Assembly (NCBI RefSeq): GCF_037975245.1
Contig: NC_092583.1
Span: 16,826,764-16,890,763, forward strand
Source: Apostichopus japonicus
Lineage: Eukaryota; Echinodermata; Holothuroidea; Aspidochirotida; Stichopodidae
Length of the DNA stretch: 64,000 nt
Direction of reading: 5' to 3'
Both the position numbers and the translations under genes were made by a program. Positions 38,001-50,000 of this stretch are shown here, piece by piece (positions within the stretch are counted from its first letter, which is position 1; every line of letters starts with the position of its first letter). The notes beneath the pieces are model-generated. The model searched no databases, was not told where the DNA came from, and worked only from the letters and a program-made list of their open reading frames with translations.

Positions 38001-41000
38001 TACCCTATTCATATTTTGACAACTCACTTTGCATCCCATTCGACATGATTATGACATGTTCAGCAGTAAGCTAGGCCTTGTATGTATGCGTGTATGTATA
38101 GATATATGTATACATGTATGTATGAAAAATATGTGAGGAAAATCATCCAAGCAGCTTCTTTTGCTATTCACAACAATTGGCCGTCTACATAGATATCTTG
38201 ACAGCACATTCCCCGGATAATCTTGTGTATGGTTTTGTGCCATCGCACCTTGATTACTTAACAGACTTCTCTATAGACTAACGGCAACTGAGAACTTCAC
38301 TGGCTACCCATTCTACTCCGTGTGAAATACAAAATCACATTGCTCACATACAAGGCTTTACACAGTGGCATGGCACCAATAGGACTGGCTGATCTTTTGT
38401 TGGAATACCACCCTTCTCGCCCTCTTCCCTCATCTTCACAGTGTTTTTTTTTGTCAGTTTTCATCTGTCCGTACCTCCTACTTAGTCATTTTCTGTTTCA
38501 GCTCCAGCAATATGGAACCACCTACCATCACATATTTTGTAGCGCAACATCTCAAACGCTAGAGCTCAAAACTTACTTGTTCAAGGACTGAACTTTTTTA
38601 AGCACTTTGTGATTTTCTATGTAAGGCACTATATAAATTTACTGCCTATAAATTTGTATGTATATGTGTGTGTGTGTGTGTTTGTATGTATGTACGTATT
38701 TACGTACGTATGTATACTTTCAAAGCACAAAAGCCAGTATGAACAAAACTGAGTATTGAAACTAGTGAAGTTTGGTATTCATGCTATCTGCGCATTGGCA
38801 CAAATGGTATTTTAGAAGTAATTATGCACTTTATAAACATTATCTTATGCAGTAGACCAAGGACTAACTTTTCTACCAGTAATGTTAACTAATTCACCAT
38901 ATGATGTTGGTTTAAATTGGATCCCAAGATGAACAGTAAGCTGGTAGGAACAATAATGAGTAGAATGTACATATCGTGGAAGGTTGAATTATAAAGTTTT
39001 ACTGTTGCTTGACACCTGTAAAAGCAGTTTGCAACTTAAATTATCTGTTTTAATGTCAATTGAAAGAAAAAACAACCAAAAGAACTTTCAGTAATAATAT
39101 GTCTGATAAGAGTAAAACATTAAAAAAGAAAAGGGAACTGACCAGTATTTTACTTCTCTTTTCACTTCCTTCTTTTTTACTTTTGTTTCAATTTTGTTTG
39201 TTATCTATCTTGTAGATTTAAGTATATTATTCAAAGAACCATTTACATTGTCTCTGACATGATTTGATTTTCCACAGAGTACATCAAAGAAGACTACAAC
39301 CTTGAACCCTAACGCTAAGGCCTTTCACATTCCCAAGTCCTCAAGTGCTACCAACTCCGACAACGGGGACCTCTCTCCTGATACCACAGATCATGACAGT
39401 GGCATCTCAGTGGCTTCTTCCCCACAAGTTGCTATGAATTCACAAGGTATAGTATTGCTGCATCTATTCATTTCCTTTGCAAAATCTGTCTCGTATTATT
39501 CAAATGGGAGGGGGTTGGGGGAAAATCTTCAGCAATGCTCTAAATCCACAGGGGGCGCTGCTATATCGGTCCTATTAGTTCCGCGCAATTTACGACACTT
39601 CGGTCTCTCTGAAATCAATGAGAATTGCAGCAAGAGTTGGAAATGTAAATATATGGCCATGGAATAGAGTCCAGTGTACAACATGTGGTTTTGAAGTACG
39701 TAAACAAATAGTGTAGAATCAGTGAAGAACATCAAGTGAACCAATGTGATTGAGAAACCTTGAGAAAAGGTAATGTAGCAACAAAGTAAGTAAAACTTTA
39801 TTTCATCCCAAAAGGGAAAATACGTAATACAAATGAGTAAGCATCTGCAAGCATAACGATTAGAATATATTCTTCCAGCTGTGGCTAAGTTACTTGTATG
39901 TTTACTAATTATTTACTTTGCTTCCTGACTTACCTCTCTTCTCACCACATTTGCACACTCACTCATGTATAACCCTTTCTAGAGCTGCATGTTGGATGAT
40001 CCCTGATTACTACTGGAGTAACCCTTTCCTTCTCCCTGGATGGTGGAGGTAAAATCTACTTTGTAACCTTCTGAAACTTTGTCTAGCACCCAGCAATCTG
40101 CGTTGATAAGCGCCCATGCAGAACGGGACAAGCTAGGTAAAGGATATAGTCCCCCCCCCCTATCACTTTCGGTTCTGCCAAGGGGAGAAAGGCACCCTAG
40201 GTGGTAATGACATTAATTTTAAAGTAAATTTTAGGGAATAATTAAGTGTTTGAAATATGTGTTTTAGCAGTTTTGAGGGCTATAACTTTTGTCTCTTGTG
40301 AAATACTTTACACTGTACATGGCAATTTTTTAATGGCTGTGAGATGGTCCAAGACAACTGAAATCAGCTTTGGTGATCCGGCGTGGCAACCAGTTGTTTA
40401 CATCAATTTCAGATTGCATTGTGACAAAATATCCCCAGATAGGTCAATGCTAAATTAGTAACACTGTCTGTCAATTTGAAAATACTGAAAGAAAACAAAA
40501 AAGTCATAAATTTACTTCGTTCCCCACATACCTGTCTCCCCACAACCTATGCACCGCATTCTACTGTACACCCTCACTGGCCCTAATGGCCTTCCTTCAT
40601 TTTTCTACCCACAAAGTGTCTCACTGTGTTTTTCGGAGTTAGAAAAATTTTCGCGAAATTCGCCCGGATTACCTTGGATTTATACTCTAGAAGTTTCCTA
40701 TCAGGACTTCTGCACTTCCAAGGATCTTTTCCAGCCTGATAAGTATCCTTTTCTTGTAGGGAAGGGTGTTTTTGGGGGAAAAATGAAGGAAGGCCATTAG
40801 GGCCAGTGAGGGTGTACAGTGTTAAAAGATTACCAGGGCATTCTAGACACGGTAGAATGCGGTGCATAGGTTGTGGGGAGACAGGTAAGTGGGTCACTCG
40901 TAAATATATAAACCAGTAAGTTTTATAATTCCTATCAAATGACCGATGGGGAGTTTTACTGGCCCAAAACTGGGGTTCTCTTCACCAAACCTACAATTCT

Positions 41001-44000
41001 CTTTGACATTGAACATGGCAGTTATGCTTTGTTTTTGCTTTATTTTTTGACAAAAAAAAATTGCTGTTCCAACAACCAAACGTAATACCTGGTTGACCAA
41101 GTGACAACCGGAAGAAATAATTTGCGCCACTGTACATGAATTTGGACAATTTGTGAAGTGTAGTAACTAGAGCTGAAGTATTACATGAAGGACAGTGAAA
41201 ATGAAAGCACTGTTTGCACTGAATTAGTAATTGATCATTGAAAGGGTTAAACTGTTCGTGCCTGAAGAGAATGTCAATGAATCCAAAGACAATTGAACAT
41301 GTTTGTGAATAATTGTTAACAATATCAACACACCCAGTTTGTTTAGTCCTTGTAATTCATAGTGCTCTCAACTGTTCTTTTCCTTACTATAAATCATCTT
41401 GTCTAGATATTTTGTTTCATGTTTCTACCACTTTTGACTTTTTCCCCCCAAAAATTAGCCCTGTCAAAATGAACTTCATACATCTATTTATTTGTCTGTC
41501 CTTTACTTCCTCTCTCTATATATGAAATTGATCATCAAAATACTTCCGCTCTTGGCCACAAAAGAAAAGTTAAAGGTTTTGCTTGATGTAAAAATTTTGC
41601 ATTCTGCTGTAAAATTAAGTCAATGCATGTGCATGTTATTTAATTTCACAAACTATGCAGAAAGAACTGCCGAAGCCACGTTAAGTTTCATCCTTTTTAC
41701 TAGCACGCACGCAGCAGCACATGACATTTAGTCTGCCGTGAAGGCTGGTCTTTGAGTATAGGAAGATAGACATTTCCGGCGTAGCTCAAAGTGACGTATA
41801 TGGAAATTAGGCTCAGCTGATAGCAAACACTCGGCTTGTTTGCGGTTTACGTACGTTGTTGAGCTATTTTGGGGAGGGAGGCCGAATGCTCCCATTTGAC
41901 AGGTTTAACGATGAAATTGCTGTGGCTGTTTTTGTGTGAAATCTGTTGATTGTGAAGTTGAAGATTACTTGCAGGGATTTGAACACTCGTCGTGGTGTTC
42001 ATGTGTTTATATTGATGCTGGTGCGGTGCGCTTGCCGGAGTACTGTGCATGTTGAGCTTTGATTTAAACCTTCTTAATGTGATATATTGAGACAGGCTGA
42101 CATCAAGAGGAGGTAAAGGCAGTTGTGAAGTAACTGTGGATAAGATGTGTTCAGATGAATTAAATGCAGTGGTTTTTCTTCAAGGACACTCGTAAAAGGG
42201 GTTTCAAATAAAAGGTGGTCGCTAAAATTTGCATACTGTAGAATACCCCTTGACTGTAATTGGGTTCCATTTAGTTCAAATAGTATCACTAATTTGTGTT
42301 GACTTTGAGTGTTTGGACAGTGGCCAAGTAGTTAAATTTTTTTAAAAATATTTTTAAACAATCTGAGCAATTTGAAGAAAAATTACCATCACTTTTCTTT
42401 TGCATTTTCTGTTCATGAAAGTCTTTGTTTTTCCTTGTAATGTTTTGGTGCATTTCATGCCCAAAGTAACTTGTGAAGGCTTAAATGTGTGTGATTGTGA
42501 TGTGTTGGTTTTATGTGCTCACTGATGCAAAGGTCTGGGTTGAGAGGATGATTGGTTGGTGTCATGCTTGGTATGTTGTGGTCGCTATATGTGTACAAAT
42601 ATCCAAGGGTTTGTGGAGGTCAAAGGGCAATTGAGGTCAAAAGAGATAAAATTAAAAAAATATGAGGTATGGCTTCACCCTTTACTTGCTGTGTAGATTT
42701 TCCTTTGTTAGTATGAGAAACAGGGTTTGTGTTATTTGTTTATCATAATGTTTCAGTGTATAAACACTTGTCCAATTTGCTTTTGAATTTTCCTATGTGA
42801 CAAAGGATAAGTTAGTCCCTGCAATATGTGATTTGCGATCATATTCTCATTGCCTGAAACATAAACATAACTCAAAGAGTTGAGCAACATGTTGCATATG
42901 TTGCATCAGCCATACTATATTTTATTACACATGTACACATTATTGCAAAAACAACAATCACTCTGCTTAGTGTAATAAATTAGCATCCTTTACTTGGAAA
43001 GTCAAAATAACATCATCACACAAAATGAAGATCGTATTCCATCAATCTGCTTTCATGGCATTCTACCAAATCCTCCGTGTTGAACTCAAGATGACTGCCG
43101 GTCAAAATTTTGTATCATTTGGCCTAATTTTGGCGAGTTAGAACCGTAATCATTGGGTAACAATTACAGAGTATAGCATTTTGGCAACTAGAGTAATTAT
43201 TGATTAGCCTTTGCATGGTTAAGTGAGTTCAACGTATTGGGTGCGTACTCTCGCAGTGTTTACAGTCATTGCTGATTTGCCCTGACCTTTAAGTTGAATG
43301 TGGTGTAGTAACAAAATCCTTTCATGGCAGGATGAGACCTGCCATTCGGCCATGGAATTTTTTTTCCTACCATTTTGTTCAGTTGTTATTGCAAGGCAGT
43401 GTTGTTGATTTGATACACTTGAACTGTGTTAATTCAAAACAGTACAGTACTGCACTGTACAGAACAGTACAGTACAGTATAGTACTGTACAGTACAGCTC
43501 TGTACAGTACTATACAATACTGTACTGTACAGTATAGTACTGTGCAGTACTGTACAGTACTGTACTGTACAGTATAGTACTGTACAGTACTGTACAGTGC
43601 TGTACAGAACTGTACAGTATAGTACTGTACAGTATAGTACTGTACAGTACTGTACTGTACAGTATAGTACTGTACAGTACTGTATATTACAGTACTGTAC
43701 TGTACAGTACAGTACTGTACAGCACTGTACAGTACTGTACAGTACTGTCTATGTAGAGAACCATTTGGGTGGAAAGGAAAGGAATTAATAGCTCAGTACC
43801 TTTTTCCTTGTTAGTGTTACACCCTGTCCTCTACAGATGTATTTTTAGTCAAGTATAGACTGAACATTCAGTACTGTATGTACAGTTGATTTGTGTGAGA
43901 GATGATTTGATTTCCTTGTGCACTGCCTCCCCCTCCCACCCCCTCCAACCCCCTCCCACCCCCTCCCACAATTAACAAAATAATGTACTATCTTTAATTG

Positions 44001-47000
44001 ACAGGTAGATTTCCACAATTTTGTTTCAGATGTTTATACTGTACTAGGTAATTGGGTCACATAATTTACAAAACAAACTATCAAGGAAGTTAAGCAAGAT
44101 AGCCTTAAAAGTGTATGAAACTAAAGAGGTATTGTGCAAAGGCAAGAATTTTGTTGTGGAAGATACTGTATGTTTTGATACGTTAGGCTTAAATGTTACG
44201 AAAAAAGGCAGATTGGGTTACGCTAGCTAGGGCATATTATGTTGAGTCTTTGGAGATGTGGAACGGTAGATAATGTAATTAGAGACAAATTTGTGTCAAC
44301 CTCAAATATTACCCGAACCAAGTATATACTGAAAGAAAAAATACACAGGGTAACAGTGTAAATTAGTGAAGATGGTTGAACTTGTTGACACTGGATTGAA
44401 ACTGTCATGTGCCACATTACAGTATGATTCACACTGAAGTTCAGCAGTGTGGTTTATACAAGAGCATACAAGAGCTGACAAGGAAAACAAGTCCTTTATA
44501 CGGATGTAAATTTACCTGTTGTGATGGTGTACCAACTGTCTGGAATCATTGTGTCCTGAAAGTAAAAGTTGGTGTTGTGAAAGTAAAAATTCATCTTTTT
44601 GAGAAGAAATTGATACATAGGGTATTGTTAAGCAAGCTGTCATGCTAGACATGAATATATCCATGAACAATAGCTATCATTATTACCTGTATGTTTCCTA
44701 CTCAGGTGTGGTAAACCATTGCAGTTTTGGTCACAAGCAAACAAGTTACTGTAACATGTCATCAGTAAAAAGCCCACAACTTCATTCAATTTCAAAAGTT
44801 AAGTTAAAGCAAAGTTCTGTCAACATTAAATGTTACAATATTTTTTCACAGCTACTCCTTGAATCTGCCACCAGTGGATGTCCATCAATTGCCTTGAACA
44901 ATTTATCTTGCTAATTAATTCTGCAATATACTAAATTCATGTACCTTTTCATTTGTCCTTTTCTTTTCAGCTGGTGGCTACCAGTTAAACGGCGACATGG
45001 GGAAGTTCACAGGGTTGGGTTACCCCTCCATGACTGATTCACCAGTCTACTCAGTGGCGAATACGTACAACATATCCGGTGCTGATTACACGTATCTTCC
45101 AGATGTTCATTTTGTTGTTCGTAAGTACTTGAATGTCATTGGTCGTTAGAGACTGGAGGAGATATAAGAACATGCACAGGCCGGTTTGATTTTAGGGAAA
45201 AGCAGCATAATAATTCAGTTATCTTAGTAGTGTTTGCATGGGGTATCCAGGCACCCACCCGATGCGGTTCTACCTGGTTCCTAATTTATTACCCGAATCC
45301 TACGCAAAGTGTAATTTTTTTTGTTGTTTTTTTTTGCAAACCGATGGTTAGGCAAAATTTTCCGTGTGACGTAGTGTGGACTAAGTTAACAGCAATAATG
45401 AAAGTATTCCATTCACAATTTCAGCAAATAAACAGATGGTTAGGCTAGATTTCCCTATTGACTTAGTGTGGTGTTAGGCTACCATGTGGTCGAAGATAAT
45501 GAAATAATGAAGGTATTCCATGGATATCTTATAACTGCGTCACAGTTTCAGCAAATAAACAGATGGTTAGGCTAGATTTCCCCATTGACTTAGTGTGGTG
45601 TTAGGCTACCATGTGGAAGAAATTGAAAGAATTCTCACAAATATAATTTTTCATTCGTTTATTTCATAGAAGCAAAGACCGACAATGAAATTTACGAGAT
45701 GTTAATGGATTTTAGACGGGATAACTAAAAAATAATAATCGCAAGTGGCTTTTTACTAAATCGATTTAATAAAAGCAATCAGAGATTTTTGCGGAAGGCT
45801 TTATACCTTATCTTACACCTATTTGAACATAACATCATTGTCAGTGGAGGATATAATTCATTTATTATAGCATACAATATGTAATTTCTTGAAAATCGCG
45901 ATACACGTGGGTAGGGCTGTGAGTTTTCGTTTAAAGACCTAAACGTTTAAACGGCCCATTTTTCGTCCGTTTAAACGTTTAAACGTTCGCGAATATCGCG
46001 AGAAAACGCCGAGTATAAAGGCGTGGGGTCCAGGGGACCGCCCTAGGGCCCTGGTGGGGCGAAGACCCTGGAAAAGGAAAAGGAATTTTTTGCGTGTCTG
46101 GAGATAAAAAAATTTGCAGTTGAGGATGCAAAATACTGACAACTTTTGAATTTAAATTGTCACGAAGCTGATGAAAAACTTTAAATGACAAGTTAGAGTA
46201 GCTGTATTATGTTATAAAATGAAAAGAGATTTAATCTGTTTTACAATCTTTAAAAAGTTTAACTTACAGAACCTCCGATATTATGAAACAAAACACGTTC
46301 GGCAAAGCCCCGTTTCTAGAATGCCTAACAATGAATAGCGCGCACTAAACGTACATCAGTTTACAACTGCATTACGGTTGAACCCAACTTAAATACTACG
46401 GTAGGATACTGTATATGTGCTCAGAATTTTCCCAGGTATCTTGCCAAACAACTGCGCGCTCATCCCCTGTCTAACACAGGTCTGTTTGTTAACATTTTTG
46501 GCACGTTTCCAAGAAACGTTTCATAGAGTATTCCGAATGATACACGAGGCTCAGTTCATTCACGCAGCACAAGATATCAAGCTATGGTCATCTTTATTAA
46601 AGTAAACCTTGTAATAAAATATGTTTTAGGCCACACGGCATGATTAACTAATGCTTAACATTATTTCCATGTTCTTGTAGAAAACGTCAAGTCCGCAAAA
46701 TACAATTGGTTGTTTTTGTAGTTACGTGAGATCCGTAACAGACGAGGTGGTTAGGCTATTTGCTATACACTTAACTGTGGTAGGACATTATTTTTTCCGT
46801 ATTTTTGGAAATTCTAGAAAATACTTTCTTTCCCCCCCCCCCCCCGCTTAACACCAGATGTGGTCTTACGGTTTATTCATAAATGGGTGTACTAGAGCCT
46901 TGTATACATGACATAAGTTGCATTTAGCACGATTTGCCAGTTTCGCGTGAATTTGTCGAAAGTGTTTTGCTGGATCTTTCGTAAAATTTGAACGGTGTAC

Positions 47001-50000
47001 CAACTTACTTTTCGTACACAATTGGTAATTTCTCTACTGATTTTCAGAGTTTTTTCTTACGATCTCCAATCGATACATTTCCTTTGATCATGTATTTGAA
47101 CAACTATTACCAAGTTGAGTATTCGACCCGGTATTGTCTGGTCGGAGAGTTCAAAGTGATGGACAGGGATTGTAATCATTTCGATCGAACATGCATTGAC
47201 TGGATTATCTGCGCCGCCGCTGTCGGCTCGATATAAAGTACACTTGTGCCGCGAATCGGGAAGTTTTCACAAAAGGATAACAGCGTTCAAGTTTAAGCCA
47301 TTCATATCGCCGGATACATCGGGGGGGTGGGGGGACAAAAGTAGGACAAAATTACGTTCGCGGTTTATGATTCGACTGATCGTACAGTAAGTTGTTTTGT
47401 TATTTCGCGTAGTAGACAAAATAAACACGGGAATTGATACGTGATTTTTGCCATTTTTTGCCATTTAATTTTCAGTTGATATCATAGTTTCGTTTAAACG
47501 TTCATAAGGTTTTATTAAACGTTTAAACGATGTTTCGTTCGTTTACATGTTTAAACGTGTAAACGGCACAGCACTACACGTGGGTAAACAATTTTTTTCG
47601 GGTACCCGGATACCCGACGGGTAATGGCTCTCGGGTACCCGGTTCCCGATTTTTGGACCCGTGTAAACACTATATCTTACCATGTCTTGTGGTCCTAAAA
47701 ACTATATGGTTTTGAGCTTTGCATACCTGGAACAGTGGCAGATGCAACATTTAATAAAGGATGGGGGAGGGGAGGGGGGTGGATGTATTTGACTCCAGAG
47801 TAGGAGTTGCAGGCTGTTGGTCCTCTACAGTAATGTTGATGACAAAGGGCGCATTCAGAGGCATATTTGAATAATGAATGAGAACAATACAGTACTTAGA
47901 TCTAAGCACTCTTAATGCAAGGTTGTGCTAATAACTACTCTGAATTGTGTGATGTTACACCATCCCCTCCCCTACGTCCTATCTCAACATCTGTAGACAG
48001 ACATTAAATGGAAAATGGCATCATTACAGATGTTTTATAAGTAAATTTGCCACAATCTGAAGATTTAATACTTCACAGTTGAAGTTATATCAAAGGTTTT
48101 CCATAATGTTAACATAACATGGTTTGATCAGGAAATCAAGAAAGTTTGAGGCAAAGGCGCATGCGACTGTGAAAGCCTACGCTAGCAATGGTACCAGTTA
48201 AATGTGTAATTCTACCCTTTTGTTTTCCTTGTGTAAGACAATGCGCAAAGCACTCAAATTATCTTCAGTACAAAGGAGCACGTAAAAGCAGCATTCTTGT
48301 TAATTTGAGTCGCTTGCCCATGAATACAGTAGTTTGTAAACATTTAACTATAATTTAACAAGAATTTTGGCGTAAAGATCTTTACAATACTTGACAAACC
48401 AAAACAAACGTGTGACAGAAAACTCTTGTTAATGGTATGAATGTACAGTAGCCAGTCAGATGCAAAGAGTGAGTCATTACCAACACCTATTGAGCTTCCT
48501 AACAGTGTCATAGTCCCATATGGCTCGACCAGGCAGTGTCATGACAATCAATGTGAGGCTGAGGAGAGGTAACAGATACACGATACAGATAGCTCAGTTT
48601 TTAGCAGAATAAGATAAAAATGAACACATCAATAATACAGTGTGATAACGGGCTACAGCTTTGTCGTTGCCATTGTTATTGTTTTGAAAGAATCAGTGTC
48701 TTCCTTCTTCGAACAAAGAAAAGGAATGTTCTAAAGTAAATATTGGTTATAGTGCAGTTGTGGCAAGTAGGCCCTGATGTCAACTTAGGATGACATAGAA
48801 TTTTTTTCCCTGGATATTTTGTATGGACTAATTTTCTAGGTGTTTTTCTGAACACATGATGTAACTCACAGTTCTTGCCCAAATCACAGTTAGAGGTTCA
48901 ATAATTGGATAGCTCAAAGACACTATGACGCATCCATTAGTTTCTTGAATGTGTGATTTTAATGTCTCCCTTCAAAAATATATCCATATGGTTTTTTTAT
49001 ATTTCCCCAAACTTTGGCTGTCAGAAATTATCCAGATAAAGTATTCAGGGCTTTACAACTTGTGTTGTTGCCTTGCTATCTATTAATCTCTATTAGTTCA
49101 AGGCTTGAGATAGACATATGAAGTAGTGATCTACAGTAGGTGTTCAAAGTAACAGCATTTTACTGTTGGTTAAAGGGGCAGTTGCAACAAATGCCAGGCT
49201 GTTAAAAGAATATCTTGACACAGGCTATACCTGATATGTAGGAAATGACATTCCCATTAGTTGCAAGAAAAATAAATTCTAGCAAGTATTTATCAAAGCT
49301 TGCAAAGAAATGTGCAAGAATCATTTTCATTTTGATGTTTCAAGTGTTTTATTATCGCATCTTGTTACAGTATACAGTATGTACTGTGAATAGATGTGAT
49401 ATAACTGCACAGCTTCAAGATTTGTATAACTGTGTCATGCGGTATCATTGTATGATACATACTGTAGCGTGAACAGTGTTTAATACCGATTATGGCAGTT
49501 ACTCGTTATTGCTCCAGAACCTCTCAAACAAAGTACTTTGTGACTGTATCTTCTTATCCACAAGGTTGTTGGTTGCCAGTGACCTGCACTGTTATGTTTT
49601 CCACAAATCCGTCTCAACTTATGATTTTGACCATGTTGTGAAAAGTAATATGTGATACATAATACAGATAAATGATACTCAGGCCTCATGGAGGGTCTCG
49701 GGAATTCATTCATTAAAGTTAATTGAAAATAAAAGTTTAAGAAAGTTCACTGATAATCCTAGACCAAGTGACAAGTCTATGTCTGCCATGCAGTCACTGA
49801 TCCTTTGCTTGTTTTTTTTTTGCTTGTTTTTTTCTTAAATATTCTGTGACCAAAGACAAGAGGAAAATGTGATTACTCTCAGTCTCCAAACAACCATTGC
49901 ACCCTTATTATACAATGCTTTGGGGCAAATTGTTAACCATTAAACTTTATCCATGATCATGGAGCCCTAGTACAGTAGCTCTATGAATGCATTCTGGTTA

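Larger units (their letters stand above)
29092..39277 (+). other. LARP4 intron between the N-terminal and PAM2 exons
   Basis: About 10.2 kb. It contains a recent tandem duplication (32112-32628), a diverged repeat block (34520-34980), a short hAT-like element (35567-36053), a non-LTR retrotransposon relic (38216-38650) and a GT/GTAT microsatellite (38653-38712). TACAGTA/TACTGTA words are frequent. No exon is supported. Confidence 0.7.
39447..44970 (+). other. LARP4 intron after the PAM2 exon
   Basis: About 5.5 kb. It contains a palindromic MITE (40505-40922), a CpG-rich island-like block (41640-42060), a GTACAGTACT array (43440-43748), a C-rich minisatellite (43925-43972) and a poly-C run at 40151-40160. 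No further exon is supported. Confidence 0.75.
45228..47672. mobile_element. Outer hAT-like element, interrupted
   Basis: The left end TAGTGTTTGCATGGGGTA and the reverse complement of the right end, TAGTGTTTACACGGGTCC, match over most of their first 15 bases. The flanks are tatcttag and tatcttac (45220-45227, 47673-47680), an 8-bp target duplication with one change. Both traits mark hAT transposons. Without the inserted inner element and its duplication it is about 772 bp. It has no transposase frame and contains three imperfect internal repeats at 45339-45616. GGGTACCCG-type words cluster at the right end. Confidence 0.85.

Noticed and set aside
43332..43788. Frames rich in Tyr/Ser/Thr/Val/Cys
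   Set aside because: They are translations of the ACTGTACAGT satellite.
46988..47236. 82-codon frame inside the inner hAT-like element as transposase
   Set aside because: Lacks recognisable hAT dimerisation or catalytic motifs; too short.
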